A stretch of DNA of 56,823 bases from Neelides folsomi (lineage: Eukaryota > Arthropoda > Collembola > Neelipleona > Neelidae), in the NCBI GenBank assembly GCA_034687125.1, contig JAQGBZ010000385.1, positions 1-56,823 on the forward strand, read 5' to 3'. The translations under genes were made by a program, and so were the position numbers. How positions within the stretch are numbered: the stretch's first letter is position 1; the number at the start of each line of letters is the position of its first letter. A model generated the notes under the pieces. The model was given only the letters and a program-made list of their open reading frames with translations, had not been told where the DNA came from and did not search any database. This document shows, one piece after another, positions 35,895-48,400 of the stretch.

Positions 35895-38800
35895 GTTTTA
35901 ATTAGAAAGATTATAACTTTTTTTGTAAAGAAATAATTTATACTTGTTTTATTGTTGGTAATTTATAATTCAAGACACATTGTGTAAATTTATTTTTGTA
36001 TGTATGTAGACAATTTTTCTCTATTTTGACATTTGTTTAAAATAAATGAACTTTTTAACTACTAATATTCATAAGTATTTATTTATTCATTGTATCTACT
36101 TTTCATTAAATAAGAAATATAATAAATATTTTTGCTAAACTATGTGTATTTTATTTTAGCTTGTACACATTGTAGATATTACATAATTTAAAATTAGAAA
36201 TTATTTCATAACTATTTGATTCAATATGATATTTTGATTGATTTGATGGTAGAATTATTGTTATACAACTTATATTTAGTATGTAGTAATTAAATTGATT
36301 GTTCAATAAATGAAAATGTCAACAATGTTGAATATAAGAATTACATAAAGAAGATAACGCTCCAAGTTATTCTTACATGTTTATGGTGCATAAAGGGAAT
36401 AAAAGAAAGGCGAAAGTGGAATAGAAGAATGTTGGTAAATAAATAGGAAAGTTTGGCAATTTGTAAAAGAAAGTTGATTCTCTGGAAAAGAGAAGTTTTG
36501 AGGGAAGTTTTCACTGGCGTTGGGTGGTGAAACGAGCAAATGATCCTTTTCTTTGAAGAATATTAACACTAAGTGGGATCCTCGAGTGTAATTAAACATT
36601 AAACTTCAAATTCAAACATTTCAAGAATCAATAGTTCCAAACCAAATTTTCGACCTCTTAGTTGCCGTCAGTAATTCTAAAGTTATCTCTTTTCTCATGC
36701 TTGAATGGGAATAGTGTTTAATGTGTATGGTACATAACTTCATGTGTAAAAGTTTTTCAAATGGAAAAGACTAGATCAAATATTCACAATACTTTTCATA
36801 CCAATATAATCAATTGATATTTTAACCTTAATGTACTCATCAACAAAGCATTTAAACCCCTAATTAATCGAAACTCGGAAATACAGTTATGAGGCTTTAA
36901 TGATTGAAATTAAAACTTCAGGGAAGCACTATTGCGTAGGTTGAAATTAAAACTTCTTGGAAGCATTACGTAAGTTGAAATTAATCCTCTCTATCTAAAT
37001 CTATGTAACTAGGTATGAAATATTAAAAGAGTTTTTTAACTTTTCGATTTTGCCAAAGGCTCTTTGCTCAATGGAGAATTTGGTGAATATTCAATATTTG
37101 CTCCTCCAAGAATCAAATTTATACAAATATTTGAGTTTTCATTTAATTCTTTTGTCAGTCCACATACCTACAAAAAGACCTACCAAAGTTCTCCAAAGGT
37201 AAATATTGTGAAGAGCAACTTAAATACATACAAAGGGTTAATTTCCTCCTCAACCGGTCCAGAGAAACCATAAATAGTATGTCAGATTTGGTTTCTACAC
37301 ATAATTTATCTCCAACAATCTCATACGTTTGAATCTGCCCAAATATATAATATACTTATTGATTTCTCCCTGTGAGTCTTGGAACGGAAGATCAATTTCC
37401 CTGAGAGTTCTCCACTAAAGGAATGATAAATGTCCCTCGCTTAAATTTATTTTCCTCTTTTTAGAAAAAGGAGTATTAGATTTCAATTTTGAATCCTTTT
37501 CCTCTTCAGTGCTCATCTCCGCCTCTTCCTTCCTTCATTGACTCATAAAAGGGGTTGGCCCATTTCTCCCAGATTTGGACACTGTCATTTGAATAAAAAG
37601 TGTATTAAGAAAATTCTCTTCGTTCTGAGCTCATTTGGTGTTCATTCTGTGTTTTATCTTTTGAATCCTCCCATGAAATGAGCCTCTAGCTGTATATTTC
37701 ATAGTAGAAGATAGACTTGCATAATAAAGAGATGTAAAATTTGTATGAAATGAAAAAGACAAGTGGCACAAAAGGATCTTCCTCATTATTCTGATTATTA
37801 TCCATCCAAGACATCTCTACTCCATTTGCTTAAGAGTAATTTCCAAAGTTCAATCAAGTCTAATGTGGCGTGGGGAGGGGACAGTTGGGAGGTAATATGA
37901 AAAAAATCTTGTAACTTAACTCTTTCCTTCCACTTTGGGGAAGAAAGTCTTTCCTCGTAGGGATTCTTGCTCGTACAAAGAACCAGCGGATTATTAACCC
38001 TTTGAGAGAGGAAGTTTAGCGGCGGCTGTGAGACAACCCATCTTTCTCTCCTTGTCACCTAGCTAATATAATACTTACCGTATTACCTACTTGTATATCT
38101 TATTAGCCCACAACGACCTATCTCGGCCCCTATGTGTGTTCTCTTCGTATCGCCGGAAAGAGTGGCCTGAGTCAATAAACCTTTATTGAAGGGATGAATT
38201 ATTCATACTCATTTAACACTCTGAGGAGGGATCAATAAATCATGCCAAATGTTGTTTTCTTCACTTGGCTCATTTCTTCCCCTCCGGCCTTCCTATTCAT
38301 TACTTGCGAGTCTAATCTCGCATTTATCAATTTTAAATCCGGTCCGACCGAGAGGAGACAATCAGGTTGGGAAGTTGGAGAACCTTGCACGCATTTTAAA
38401 TGTAATTTAGATGAGTTGGACCCAAAGTTGGAAGGAGACATTTGTAATGAATTTCCGTCCTCCTGAGCTCCCTGATAATCTGTCCTATAGAGCTAGTTGG
38501 AAAACATCTCATTCTCTTTCGGTATGCAGTTCCACAGAGAGAGAAAATATGTTTTCCCATTTGGCCCTTATGCTGACTCCCACCAATAAACTTTTTAGGG
38601 TGGCCTTAAAAAACTCCACGGTTTATCTTTTACTATTGCGGTTTTGTTCCATGGAGGGAGACGGGAAAGTATGAGCAATTCCTCGTTACGTTTTAATGCC
38701 CATTTTAAGGTAATGGCAATATCCTCAACTTTCCCTTGTAGAGAGATGGATTCGCGGGCGAGGGACAGTTGGTAAGTCAATTTTTCAGGATGAGGAATGA

Positions 38801-39210
38801 GGCCAATCAAGGGTGACTGCTGCGGAGACGGGTGGACCTTAATGTAGTTAATATCTTATTTTTCTTCTCGTATTTGTCTCTCCACTTGGCAGTTGGGCGA
38901 CAGTCTGAAATTCTCCTTTCTCTTTTTCATCAAAGAGAGTAGAAATGTAGTTCCTTTTATATATCAATATATAGCCGTTGGTCACCTTCCCGTCCTGCCC
39001 TCATGATGATGTCGGGAACAAATCAAGGGGCGGGCCGAGGAGCGGGAATCCCCTTCTGAGAGAACCGTAATTTTGGGATTTGGGCTTGAGATGAATCTCT
39101 TCCTCCGCCTTGGCAATAGCTGATGACAAGGGACAATAAACCATGTTGGTTCATTAATTGGCTCTCCAAGGCCCGGAGACCGTAAATGGAAAATGAGACT
39201 TCGCACTCAC
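35895..39210. other. 3' UTR and long intergenic stretch
   Basis: The first ~150 bases are alkaline phosphatase 3' UTR with AATAAA at 36041. From about 37800 to 39200 the sequence is less A+T-rich and has overlapping open frames on both strands (for example 38242-38466 and 38411-38674 plus, 37798-38058 minus). None shows a domain, splice logic or start context I would trust. Terminal exons of the minus-strand MFSD12-like gene may lie at its right edge. Confidence 0.45.
36904..36984. repeat. Imperfect tandem repeat, 34-37-base unit, about 2.3 copies
   Basis: Units starting TTGAAATTAAAACTTC occur at 36904 and 36941, with a partial third copy at 36975. The rest of the unit contains GGAAGCA and GCGTA/ACGTA. 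It is a minor intergenic repeat. Confidence 0.7.
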
Positions 39211-39359
39211 GAAAAGACGCACGAGACCCAAGGTGGCTGAACTCGACGGTCAGAAGAACAGCCAGGGAGATTAAGGCGATGAAGGAGAGGCCGTGGGACA
39301 AAATGTTCCCGTAGAAATTCAACTCGTCAAGATTTGTTCTATAAAAAGACCCGCACAAT
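39211..39359 (-). CDS. Possible 3' exon of the MFSD12-like gene (tentative)
   Basis: In one minus-strand frame this stretch encodes FYGNILSHGLSFIALISL. It lines up residue by residue with the penultimate transmembrane segment of human MFSD12 as I remember it, where an NGL follows a conserved FLDK. A strong donor (C|GTGAGT) lies at 39210-39209, and an acceptor AG at 39361-39360 or 39340-39339. Its reading phase does not join directly to the end of the exon at 40190, so at least one small exon is missing from my model. The conserved GAFVYG block is not found. Treat the call as a candidate only. Confidence 0.3.
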
Positions 39360-40189
39360 CTTGAGTGAAATCGAAGGCCAGAAGAGTGATAGATTTAAGA
39401 GATGAGCCAGATAAACAGCTCTCAATGTCTCACCCATGTGCCAACTGAACGACCAGGATAAGAAACCCGTTTATTATTTTCTCAACAAAATTGATTGTTC
39501 CAAAGACAAATGCAGAAGATTCCTGGAAAAAAACTCCTACTTATTATCTACTATTACAAATACATTAATCATCAAATTTTTACCATTTTATCTATTCTAT
39601 TCATTTTACCCTTCTAATATAGAAAGTTCTTGTGTCATTTAAATTTATTGAATTTTTAACAAAAATGCATATTTTATTTTATACGACGTAAACAAGAATT
39701 TGAATGACATTTCCCCAAGATTATAGAAAAAGATTTATCTAAATACCTAAAAATGTCTAATATTCAAAGACAATTTACTCACTTTCTCTATGTTTTTTCC
39801 TTTACCTTGTATACAATGATAGGAGTATTTTAATATGAAGTTATATACCGTAATAAGTCCTTCCACTTGAGCTATTTTCTACTGTGAGTTTTATTGAGTG
39901 GATTCGAGTTTGGAATGTATTGATAAAATATTGTGACAAGAAAGTGGTTATTTAGACTTTGAAAAGGAGGTTGAGGTCCATGAAATTCTCATATTATTTC
40001 TCATACATTTGTTTAAATTCCACGTACATCTTCCCTCGTTACACTTTATTCTTCAGTTCCCTCAAGGCCCATAATCGTATCTCTTATTCCACTTATTCGC
40101 GACCAGGTCCAACTGATAAAAAGCCTTTTCCTCATCCTCCCTCAGGCTTAAGCCCATTCTCAAAAGTTGAAGTAAAAGTAGGTACTCAC
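39360..40189. other. Probable intron or 3' region of the MFSD12-like gene
   Basis: A+T-rich sequence with no clear exon. The expected next MFSD12 segment (GAFVYG-like) was searched for on the minus strand and not found. An 11-base micro-exon near 39440 would fix the phase but is not supported by conserved residues. Confidence 0.35.
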
Positions 40190-42929
40190 TGTATTTTTTC
40201 CAATTAGATCCGTCGTGAGAGATATTGAAAGTACCATCATCATTCCGTTCCCAAGCCCTGTAATGATTGAAATCCCATAAATAGACCCAGCTCGGATGTT
40301 TTCGGTCTTGTCGAGATAGAGCCAGAAGCAACCGAGGAATCCCAAAAGACATCCAAATATATAGCATACCTTTTTATGAAATCAAATAATAAAATTCGAT
40401 GCATAAGTACTTTTATCTCTCTGTGAAGGCATTTTCATCCTCTGTCCCTTTTAACTTCCTTCCAAGAATTACAATATGAAAAGGGAAATCTTCGAATTTA
40501 CCTTCTTTCCGACAATCTCGATGATGAATTTAATCAGGACTGAAGAAATAAATCCGCTTAAATTGAGGAAAAGGGGTATGACGGCAATGAGATTCTGCAG
40601 AATTGAAAAGGCAATTTAAAAGGCTCATCTTCAAAGGAAGAATTTTTTCATCATATCAAAAGACAAATACAAATAATAATTATAAGAGAAGTTAAGCTAT
40701 ATTTCGCATAATCCTAATGTGTATAGGTAGTTTATTCAAAGAAAATATGTAAATATATTTGGTATTCCTGGGAAGGAATTCTTTACATTACTCTAAATTC
40801 AGACTCATTAGTCCTTTGATTGCCAAAGCTTATGTAAGTTTGGACTAGGCTTAAAGAAATACTTCAACTTTTATGCATTTCCCTTTGCAGATTATTATTG
40901 TAAAACATATGCAAATATTTTAGTAATTTATATTCGCATTTAAATGAGCATAAAGTAGAACAAAGATTTACTTTTGTCTTCGTTAATAACTTCATTTGTA
41001 AAATGTGTAATACGTACTTTTAAAATTCTTTGTTGAAAAGTGAGAGTACAAATATTATAAAAACAAATAAATTTAATAATAAATCCTTACTTGTGATTCT
41101 TGAATTGCTTCTTGAAGATATAAAGGAAAGAAAATTTGGCTTAGATTATTAAAAAGCCTTGAAAGGACGAGCAGGATTCCCACCTGAAAAAGTTAGCTCG
41201 CTCAGATTCGGAATCTTAATCTTAAATGGGGAAAGCGAAGAAAAAGAGGAATGAAGATTGAGAATCTAAGTTGTAAGGAAAGAGCTTTCTTAATTACAAA
41301 ATTCATTGGAACTTCCCAACTTTTTCCCTTTGACTCTCTTTCAAAAGTCAAAGATCCAAAGGAATTTGAATCCAAAAGTCAAATTTCCATTTGATTTGAT
41401 CTCCTGATCTAATGAATGGAAGAGAAGAAAAGTCAGAACCAGAACTTCTTTAATTTGCCAACCTGGTAGAATTGAAGCTCAAAAAACCAATCACTCCATT
41501 TCATTGTTATTTTTCTGTTAGATGCCCGGAGAGTGGTGAGATCTTCTCCTTCAGTCGTCCCGACATGGAACAAGGAAGTGAACAAAATACCCAGGCCGGT
41601 CAAAACCCACACGATTTCCTAAAATTACCCAAATTATTCCCAAATATTTAATAAACATCAACTTTCTCGACAGTTTCATAGGCCTTGAATAAATAAATAT
41701 ACAATAGTTGGCTTAAAAATGATGTACATTTTTATTTGCTCAAATCCCACATTCCAATAAGGCTCGTAATATCGGTTAAAAAGAGTGGCGTAGGCGAAGT
41801 TCATTATTTATAAACCAAAGGTTGGCATTAGAAAGAGCTTATAACATAAGCTCTGGGCGTTGGAAACTGCCTATATGAAAGTAATGTCTTCCAAATGGGA
41901 TTCATCAGCGGCATACTTAAACTATGAATATAAAGCTCATGCATATAATATTTAGTAATACGGGGTCGTTTCAAAGGAACACCGTCGGCCCATTGTTTAA
42001 ATATGCATGAACTCGAGCTCATCATTCTTATATATGATACCTATTGTCAGGACCATATTCCGAAAGAAGATTCTCACACATGCAAAAATATGCAAAATGC
42101 GAACGTTTCTGTTTGTTAAATATGGATGATGAAAGGCAAAGGCGATTTCATGGAGATGTGAATCTGGATAGAAATAAGCTTACGTGGAATTTCCCAGCGT
42201 CCGACTCGTCAATTCCCACCCCATCTTCTGGACCAGAACCACTCGTGGTAAAAACAATGAGGGTGATCATGTACACGGAAACATCAGTGGCAACATCAAC
42301 GGCATACCTAAAGAAGAACAAATCCCGCAAGAGACATATACTACTGTTAAAAGATAAAGAGGGATAAGGAATTTATTCCCAATTTTGCCCCTGGTGAACC
42401 TGATAACGCTGAGCGTATCCCTTTCCTCCTGCTCGGAACTTAGGTCTGGGATCATGGAGAGATGAGCGATGTTCACAGTAGCCCAGCCAAAATGAAAAAT
42501 GCAAACGAAAGGCACATAGTAGAAAAAGAGGGCACTTGGGCTCCCACCCTCAAACATTCGTGTGAAGATGAAGGAGAAACTCAGGGCTACGCAAAGACTC
42601 CCAACCAAATGCGTTGTCTTCCTTCGGCCGTATTTCCACCCGGCTGGGCAGTTCATCCCGCGATCCGATTCGTACCCAATCAACGGAGTTGCTTCAAGAA
42701 AATTCAAAATTGTCACACACATCAAAAGAACAAAATTCTCACCTAGTCCATTTGTTATCTGGCCAATGAGGTACATTATTCCGGCCATAGAAGCCGGGAT
42801 CTATCAAATAACCACATGAAATGAATAGTAAAAAATGTCGAAGTTTAATTGTAATTAAAAAGTTCAAAATGACAAGAATTTTATACCTTTAATACTTTTT
42901 GAAGAAATATAAGATAATAAGAGAACCAC
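40190..42929 (-). CDS. MFSD12: MFSD12-like major facilitator transporter, eight internal exons
   Basis: Minus-strand exons in order: 42929-42887, 42800-42743, 42691-42400, 42307-42184, 41618-41463, 41183-41091, 40594-40502, 40369-40190; all join in phase with GT-AG introns. Segments matching the family include WFSYYLIFLQKVLK, GIMYLIGQITNGLATPLIGY, ESDR, KYGRRKTTHLVGSLCVALSF, FHFGWATVNIAHLSMIPDL, IRYAVDVATDVSVYMITLIV, WSDWFFELQFYQVGILLVLS, LFLNLSGFISSVLIKF and NGMMMVLSISLTTDLIGKNT. MFSD12 is a multi-pass lysosome/melanosome transporter, required in vertebrates for cystine import. This product has the corresponding membrane segments and the GYE.DR loop motif. The N-terminal exon (GHxxND region) and the last membrane segments are not located. 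A hAT-like insertion lies upstream. Confidence 0.85.
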
Positions 42930-43850
42930 CTGAAATTAGTCATTTGGGCATTGGTTTAATTAATAATAAATTACGTTATAACTTATAATTGGATTTATAG
43001 GAATGTTTAGATTGGTTTCATTTTCTAATTATTTATTATAATTTATTTGTTTCATTAATGAACTTACATGCTTGAACATAAATCGTTAAATATATGGCCT
43101 AATCCATAAAACATTCGGTTTCCTGTTTAATTCACAATCAATTTAACGTTGTTTGCACATTCTTTTAAATATCAAACTTTAAAATGTAGCATTAATTTAA
43201 AGCAAATATGAACACTATTTAAAGACTTAAACTAAACAAATAAAATCTTTAATTATGCTTACTCTGTGATTTTATCTCTTGCATTTTTAGGGAATTATTA
43301 GTATATTTAAATTATTTTCACAAATTATGGATAGTAAATAAGGAATTTGAAAATGTTTAATTTGGTTAAAATACAAATATGGTTAAATTACATTGTTATA
43401 TAATTTTATTTTGTTTGGAACATCGAAAATGTTTGGGTAAAAAACCAAAGATCACAAACAATTTTATTTTTAAGATCACGTTTTCTACTCATACTTTATA
43501 CGTATGCGTATTGAATTGCGGCTTAAAATTTAATTAAGTACTGGGTTTGATTAAAATTGGGAAAAAAGCTGACAAAGTGAATTGAATGTGAAACTAAACA
43601 AATGAAAGGTCGGCTTAAGCTTTCAAGAATAATTCCGGTTTAAAGTTTATGCAAGAATATGTAGAAGTACGAGATTTGGTTTCCAGCTCCAATGCACTTA
43701 AATGCTTACTTTACGTAAGTTTGCTATGCAGTATTTACTATATGGTAGATAAAGCCTATTGTAATGTACGAGTATATTCACTATGAACACGTGAGAGTGA
43801 TGGGAGCATAGCGTATTAACCCTCTATTCAACAAAGTGGATTGCCTTGAG
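42930..43850. other. Upstream intron or 5' flank of the MFSD12-like gene
   Basis: A+T-rich DNA. The exon at 42929 begins with the last base of a codon, so at least one further 5' exon must exist to the right. I could not identify it here. Confidence 0.4.
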
Positions 43851-44723
43851 TAGTAGCGTAGCGCCAGGGAGGTCAGAGGAGGAGGCTCCTCCGGGCCGGT
43901 CAAGAGGGCTGTACCTCGAACCCAATTTGCACTAGATATAATTGACTTTGGCCGATTTAATTAAAAATAATCAAGTTTTAATAAGTCTCAGATAGCTCTT
44001 TTATGCTAACTTTAAGTGAAAATTTTAAATAATATATGGCCATAATACAAAGTTTACACTAATTCAACTAATGCATTAAGATCTGTTAAAAATCCACCTA
44101 AATATTAAAACCTATAAGGCGGCTTGAAAGTTAAGACTAAATAGAAATTGAAGCAAAATTGAAAAAAATTTCGCATTATATACTTGTTCTTAATAAAAAT
44201 TTGCGCTGAATTTTAAAAAAAATTTCCAATTTCAATATTCATTTTTTCCTAAATCTGATTTCGTAATAAAATTTTTCTAAAAAAAGGTCAATTTAAAAAA
44301 TATATTCAGGCCTAAAATTCAATATAACAATTGACCCCTAAATACATATATAAAAAACTTCAGAACTTCTAAATTCCTTTGAAATTGGGGGTTGAAATTT
44401 AAAATTTTCTCGGTACCCGAATGCCCCGATTATTATTAAAGAATAATTTTTATAAACAAACATTCACAAATTATTAGAAAAAATTCCAATGAAACTTGGC
44501 TAAAAATGGTAAAATTTTTTTAGGGAATAAGGGATTGGAATCTGAAATGCGATAAAATGTTTAAAATGTATCTATATATACATAATACACATGTTTTGGA
44601 TAGTATTATACAGATATAATGTTAAAAGTTAATCCATTGTGTGACCCTGTAAATTTTTACTAAAATAAGGGGCCGTACCAGGCCACTCTCTTCCGGACCA
44701 GACCGCCTCACGCTACGGCTCTG
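43851..44723. mobile_element. hAT-like non-autonomous element (873 bp) with 8-bp target duplication
   Basis: GCCTTGAG occurs at 43843-43850 and again at 44724-44731, an 8-base target duplication as made by hAT transposases. The left end reads TAGTAGCGTAGCGCCAGGGA and the right end on the minus strand CAGAGCCGTAGCGTGAGGCG. They share GTAGCGT and then a looser GC-rich inverted match including CCGG..AAGAG and GGCCTG/GGGCTG..TAC, about 65 bases in all. CAG/TAG followed by GCGTAGC is typical of hAT ends. The interior is A+T-rich with no coding frame. Confidence 0.75.
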
Positions 44724-45442
44724 GCCTTGAGGAAAACTTGCGGGTGACAACATTGGACATCATTTGGTTACACTGAATTAAATGTAAATAATAAACTATC
44801 GTAATTTCAAACATATACAAAATAGTTAAATAATAAATTTTACCTAATTCAATGTTTACATCTTACTTGAAAAATAACCATAATATGGAAATGAAATGTT
44901 ATTTTTGTTTTATTTTGTTTACTCAATCACTGAATGTATATTTACCTTACATGAAATATGATTCGCATGTCCCAATATGATGTCGATGTGAAATAAAAAT
45001 GCTTGCCGCGTTTCAATTTTTAGTTCTTTTCGACAGAGTTGAAGAGTATTGAAGAATAATCCGCAAACAGGAGCGTCTTTTGGCATTCCTTTCACATTAC
45101 GACATTAGACATAGATAGGAACATGAACGATATATTGATGAGATGTATCCGAAAATCTTCGTATGGATGTCGAAAGGATGTATGAACTCATAAATGAAAT
45201 CTGAAGCTGAAGATAAAAACTGTGAGAAGAATACCAATTGGAAAAACATCTCGTGTATTTTATTTAATCGATTCTGAAGTTTTTAACACATAGTTTTTAT
45301 ACGTAAGTATACATCCACATATATTATATAGTTCCTTCATGTTTTGTAAGAGAGATATAAGCATAATATTGGTAAGATTCATCATAATATATGTACTGTA
45401 TATTACATTTATGATTTAAATATCTGGTGTCTAGAATATAAT
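44724..45442. other. 3' flank of the thin gene
   Basis: Contains TTTATT at 45259-45264, a minus-strand AATAAA about 180 bases past the thin stop codon. A 55-codon minus-strand open frame ends here (MPKDAPVCGLFFNTLQL...) but matches nothing I know. Confidence 0.5.
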
Positions 45443-48400
45443 CTAAAACACTTGCACCCTGTGAAGCTCTCGATCGCATAAAATAATATTTGATGTTGGA
45501 GTCACAGCAATCCCCTCAATACCTGGAAGAGAACAACGCGTGTTACTTTTTTAGTGAAGGACATTTCTCTTAGGCCCGGAATTCGGGCTGAAGATAAAAT
45601 GTAAATAAGACAAGGCTGGGAGATTCATGCCGTATTTTAAAAAGGGGATTGGAGGGATTTCTTACCTTTAAACTCGCCATCGCTTGAGCCCCATGTTCCG
45701 TAGGAGTGGAGAAACTCTCCTTGAGGTGTAAAAATAGAGACTCGGCTATTACCCGAATCGGCTACAAAGATGAATCCCTCTTCGTCTACGGCCACGCCCC
45801 TGAGAAACAGAGAATTTCAATTTGGATTTACCCAGGATTAGCATCAGTGGGGGTGAATGGGAGAGGAAGAAAAAGACACTTTGTACGTTCCTCTCGTTTT
45901 CATCGCGAATTCGTATGGAAGTGGAAGAGGGAGATGAATTTGATTGGATTCCCTCAATCTCCCAAAATGCAGATTGGGGGCCCATTTAAGAAAAGACTCA
46001 AAAATTGTGTATGGAAGGAGTCTGGGAGTTTGACAGGTGTGTGGCAAAGGCTCCTCTTCACTTCTCCATCTCTCTCATATACAAAATATCTTTTTCTCTC
46101 TCTCCGAGTCACTACACGAATTCGAGAGTAAAAACGGGACAAACCTAGGTAGTTTAAAATAAGGTCCAATCTCGCTGCCCTCTGATCCAAAGCTCGATAA
46201 AAATTTCCCGTTTACGTCGAAGATTTGAATTCTTTAGTACAAAAGGAGACCATTAGCACAACCCAGGACATTTACATCATTGTTTAGATATTTAATAGAA
46301 GCCCTTCTCATTATGCATGTTCATAAGAGCAATGAAACGGAATCATTTAAGGAAATACCTATGATTATTCGTGTCGCTGACTACCACTTTGTTTGTGTTT
46401 GTCACAGCGATGTAATGAGGGTGAGAGAACTCCCCATTTTTCGTGCCAAAGGACCCGAATTTACCAACAAAAGTTCCATCAGACTGGAAAACTTGGACTC
46501 GAAAGTTCTCCTATTTAATCCAACACATTATTCATATATGAATGAACTCCTTGGTTTGGTATTTAATAGAAAGCTCATCGCGAGTGTTTGTGCTATGGTC
46601 CAATACTTTATCAATGATGTAAATGAATCCCAGGGCGTCAGTGGCGACTCCCCAAGGATAGTTGAACCGCCCGTCTGAAGTCCCCTGTGACCCAAAGGTT
46701 CGCAAAAACCTTCCGCTCGGGTCAAAAATCTGAATCCTATGATTGTATCTGTCGCTGATGATGATTTGGCCAAGGCGATTGACGGCCACTCCGGCTAAAC
46801 AATCGAATTCCCCGCCTTCGCCGTTCCCATAACTTCCAAATTCCTTCATGAAGTTCCCATGGCTGTCAAAGATCTGGACCCGATGGTTGCTCGAGTCAGC
46901 CACGACAATTGATCCGTCCGGCCCACAAGCAATTCCACGCGGCCATGTGAAAAATCCAGGCTCTGTCCCTCGGGCTCCGAATTTGAAAAGGAGTCGTTTC
47001 TTATTGGTGTACTTGCTCGAGAGCCCAGAGAGCCTCGGCGATTTCCTCGTGGTTTCCGGAGGATTGTCCTCCTGGGCCACTTGCCCCTTGCCGTATTTAT
47101 TCTTCAAATAGCGGGCCCACGAGCTGAGCGAAGTGCTGTCGTTGTCCCCGGGAATTGGCTGCGTGGTCGTCGACTTCCGCCTCGTTCGGACGTACTCGCT
47201 TGGGTCGTCGAGGCCCAGACCTTCGGCCTCTTCGGGGTCAAGCCCCCCGAGAACGTCGTGGGAACTTTTGGACCGAGCGATCCTTGCCCGCCGGTCTCTC
47301 AGATTACTGAGCCTTGTCCCCTTCTCTACCTCTAAGAAAAGGAGATAAGTGAAAGTGACAACTTACGTTTTGTATAGTAGCTTCTTCCCCCTGCAACGTA
47401 TGGTTTTGTACCGTAACTTCGCGGCGGCTCTGGCTCCTCGAACGTGTGTCTCGACCTGTTCAAATACTTATTCGCCAACCCTGAGGTCGAGGTGTAGCGA
47501 GAAGATGAAGGTTCTTCTGTTGGGGGCGAATAAAGTGAGGTCCCGGTCCTGCTACGAGCCAATCCACTACTTCCACCATAGTCATATCTAAAGAATTACC
47601 AATGAATAAATAAATGTGAAAATAAAATGCTACTACTATTACCAATAGTATACTATACATTAACCATAAGTACCTATATATCTATGTTGTGTAGTGTTAG
47701 GGTTTGGAAGTTCTCTGAAAATTATTTAAGATTATTTATTTAGCTAATATAAGTATAATGCATAAGTATTTGATTAATAATCAGATCAAGGGTTTGTATT
47801 CTTTGTATTAAGTATAAGTTACACCTACCAAAAACCTGTGTTGTTTTATTTAACTTTGGCTTTTCTGAATAAACAATTCATACTTATGGAAGCTTCTGGC
47901 AATGAGTAAAGATCCTTTAGGAATACTGCTTATAAATATAAAATAACTAAATATTTATGTAGTAGTATGTATACAATACATAGTGGAGAAAGTATTAAAT
48001 AAACAACCAACGCCAAGTTCAAGATTAAGACAAACTTCAAAATTAGTAAAGTAATCCCAAAGTTTGAACTTTTAAATTTGAAACCGGAACCGGATTGATT
48101 AATTTATAATTGAGGTTGCATTAACTCGGCGCTACTAACATAAAAATACTTTTAAAAGATCGGGAAATAATTGGATTAACAGTTAGAGTGCTCTTTAATT
48201 CCTCTATTAAATAATTTAAATTTCTTGCTATACTTTTCCACAATTTAAAGCTTCATATTGGCCTTTCGAGAAAATGTCTAATTCTTTTGCTTTTCTTGGG
48301 AATCCCTCTAGAGAGGGAAAGTGCTCTAATTTAAGTGATTATTCAAATTAAGATTCCCAAAATCTTTACATACATACTTATGTATTTGGAAATTTGATTA

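Noticed and set aside
37798..38810. Cluster of overlapping open frames on both strands in less A+T-rich DNA
   Set aside because: No frame shows a domain, signal peptide or supported splice junctions; frames overlap in opposite directions, as expected by chance.
44935..45110. 55-codon minus-strand frame MPKDAPVCGLFFNTLQL..., considered as the missing MFSD12 5' exon
   Set aside because: Its possible donors leave phase 0 or 1, while the next exon at 42929 needs two preceding codon bases, and the GHxxND motif is not convincingly present.
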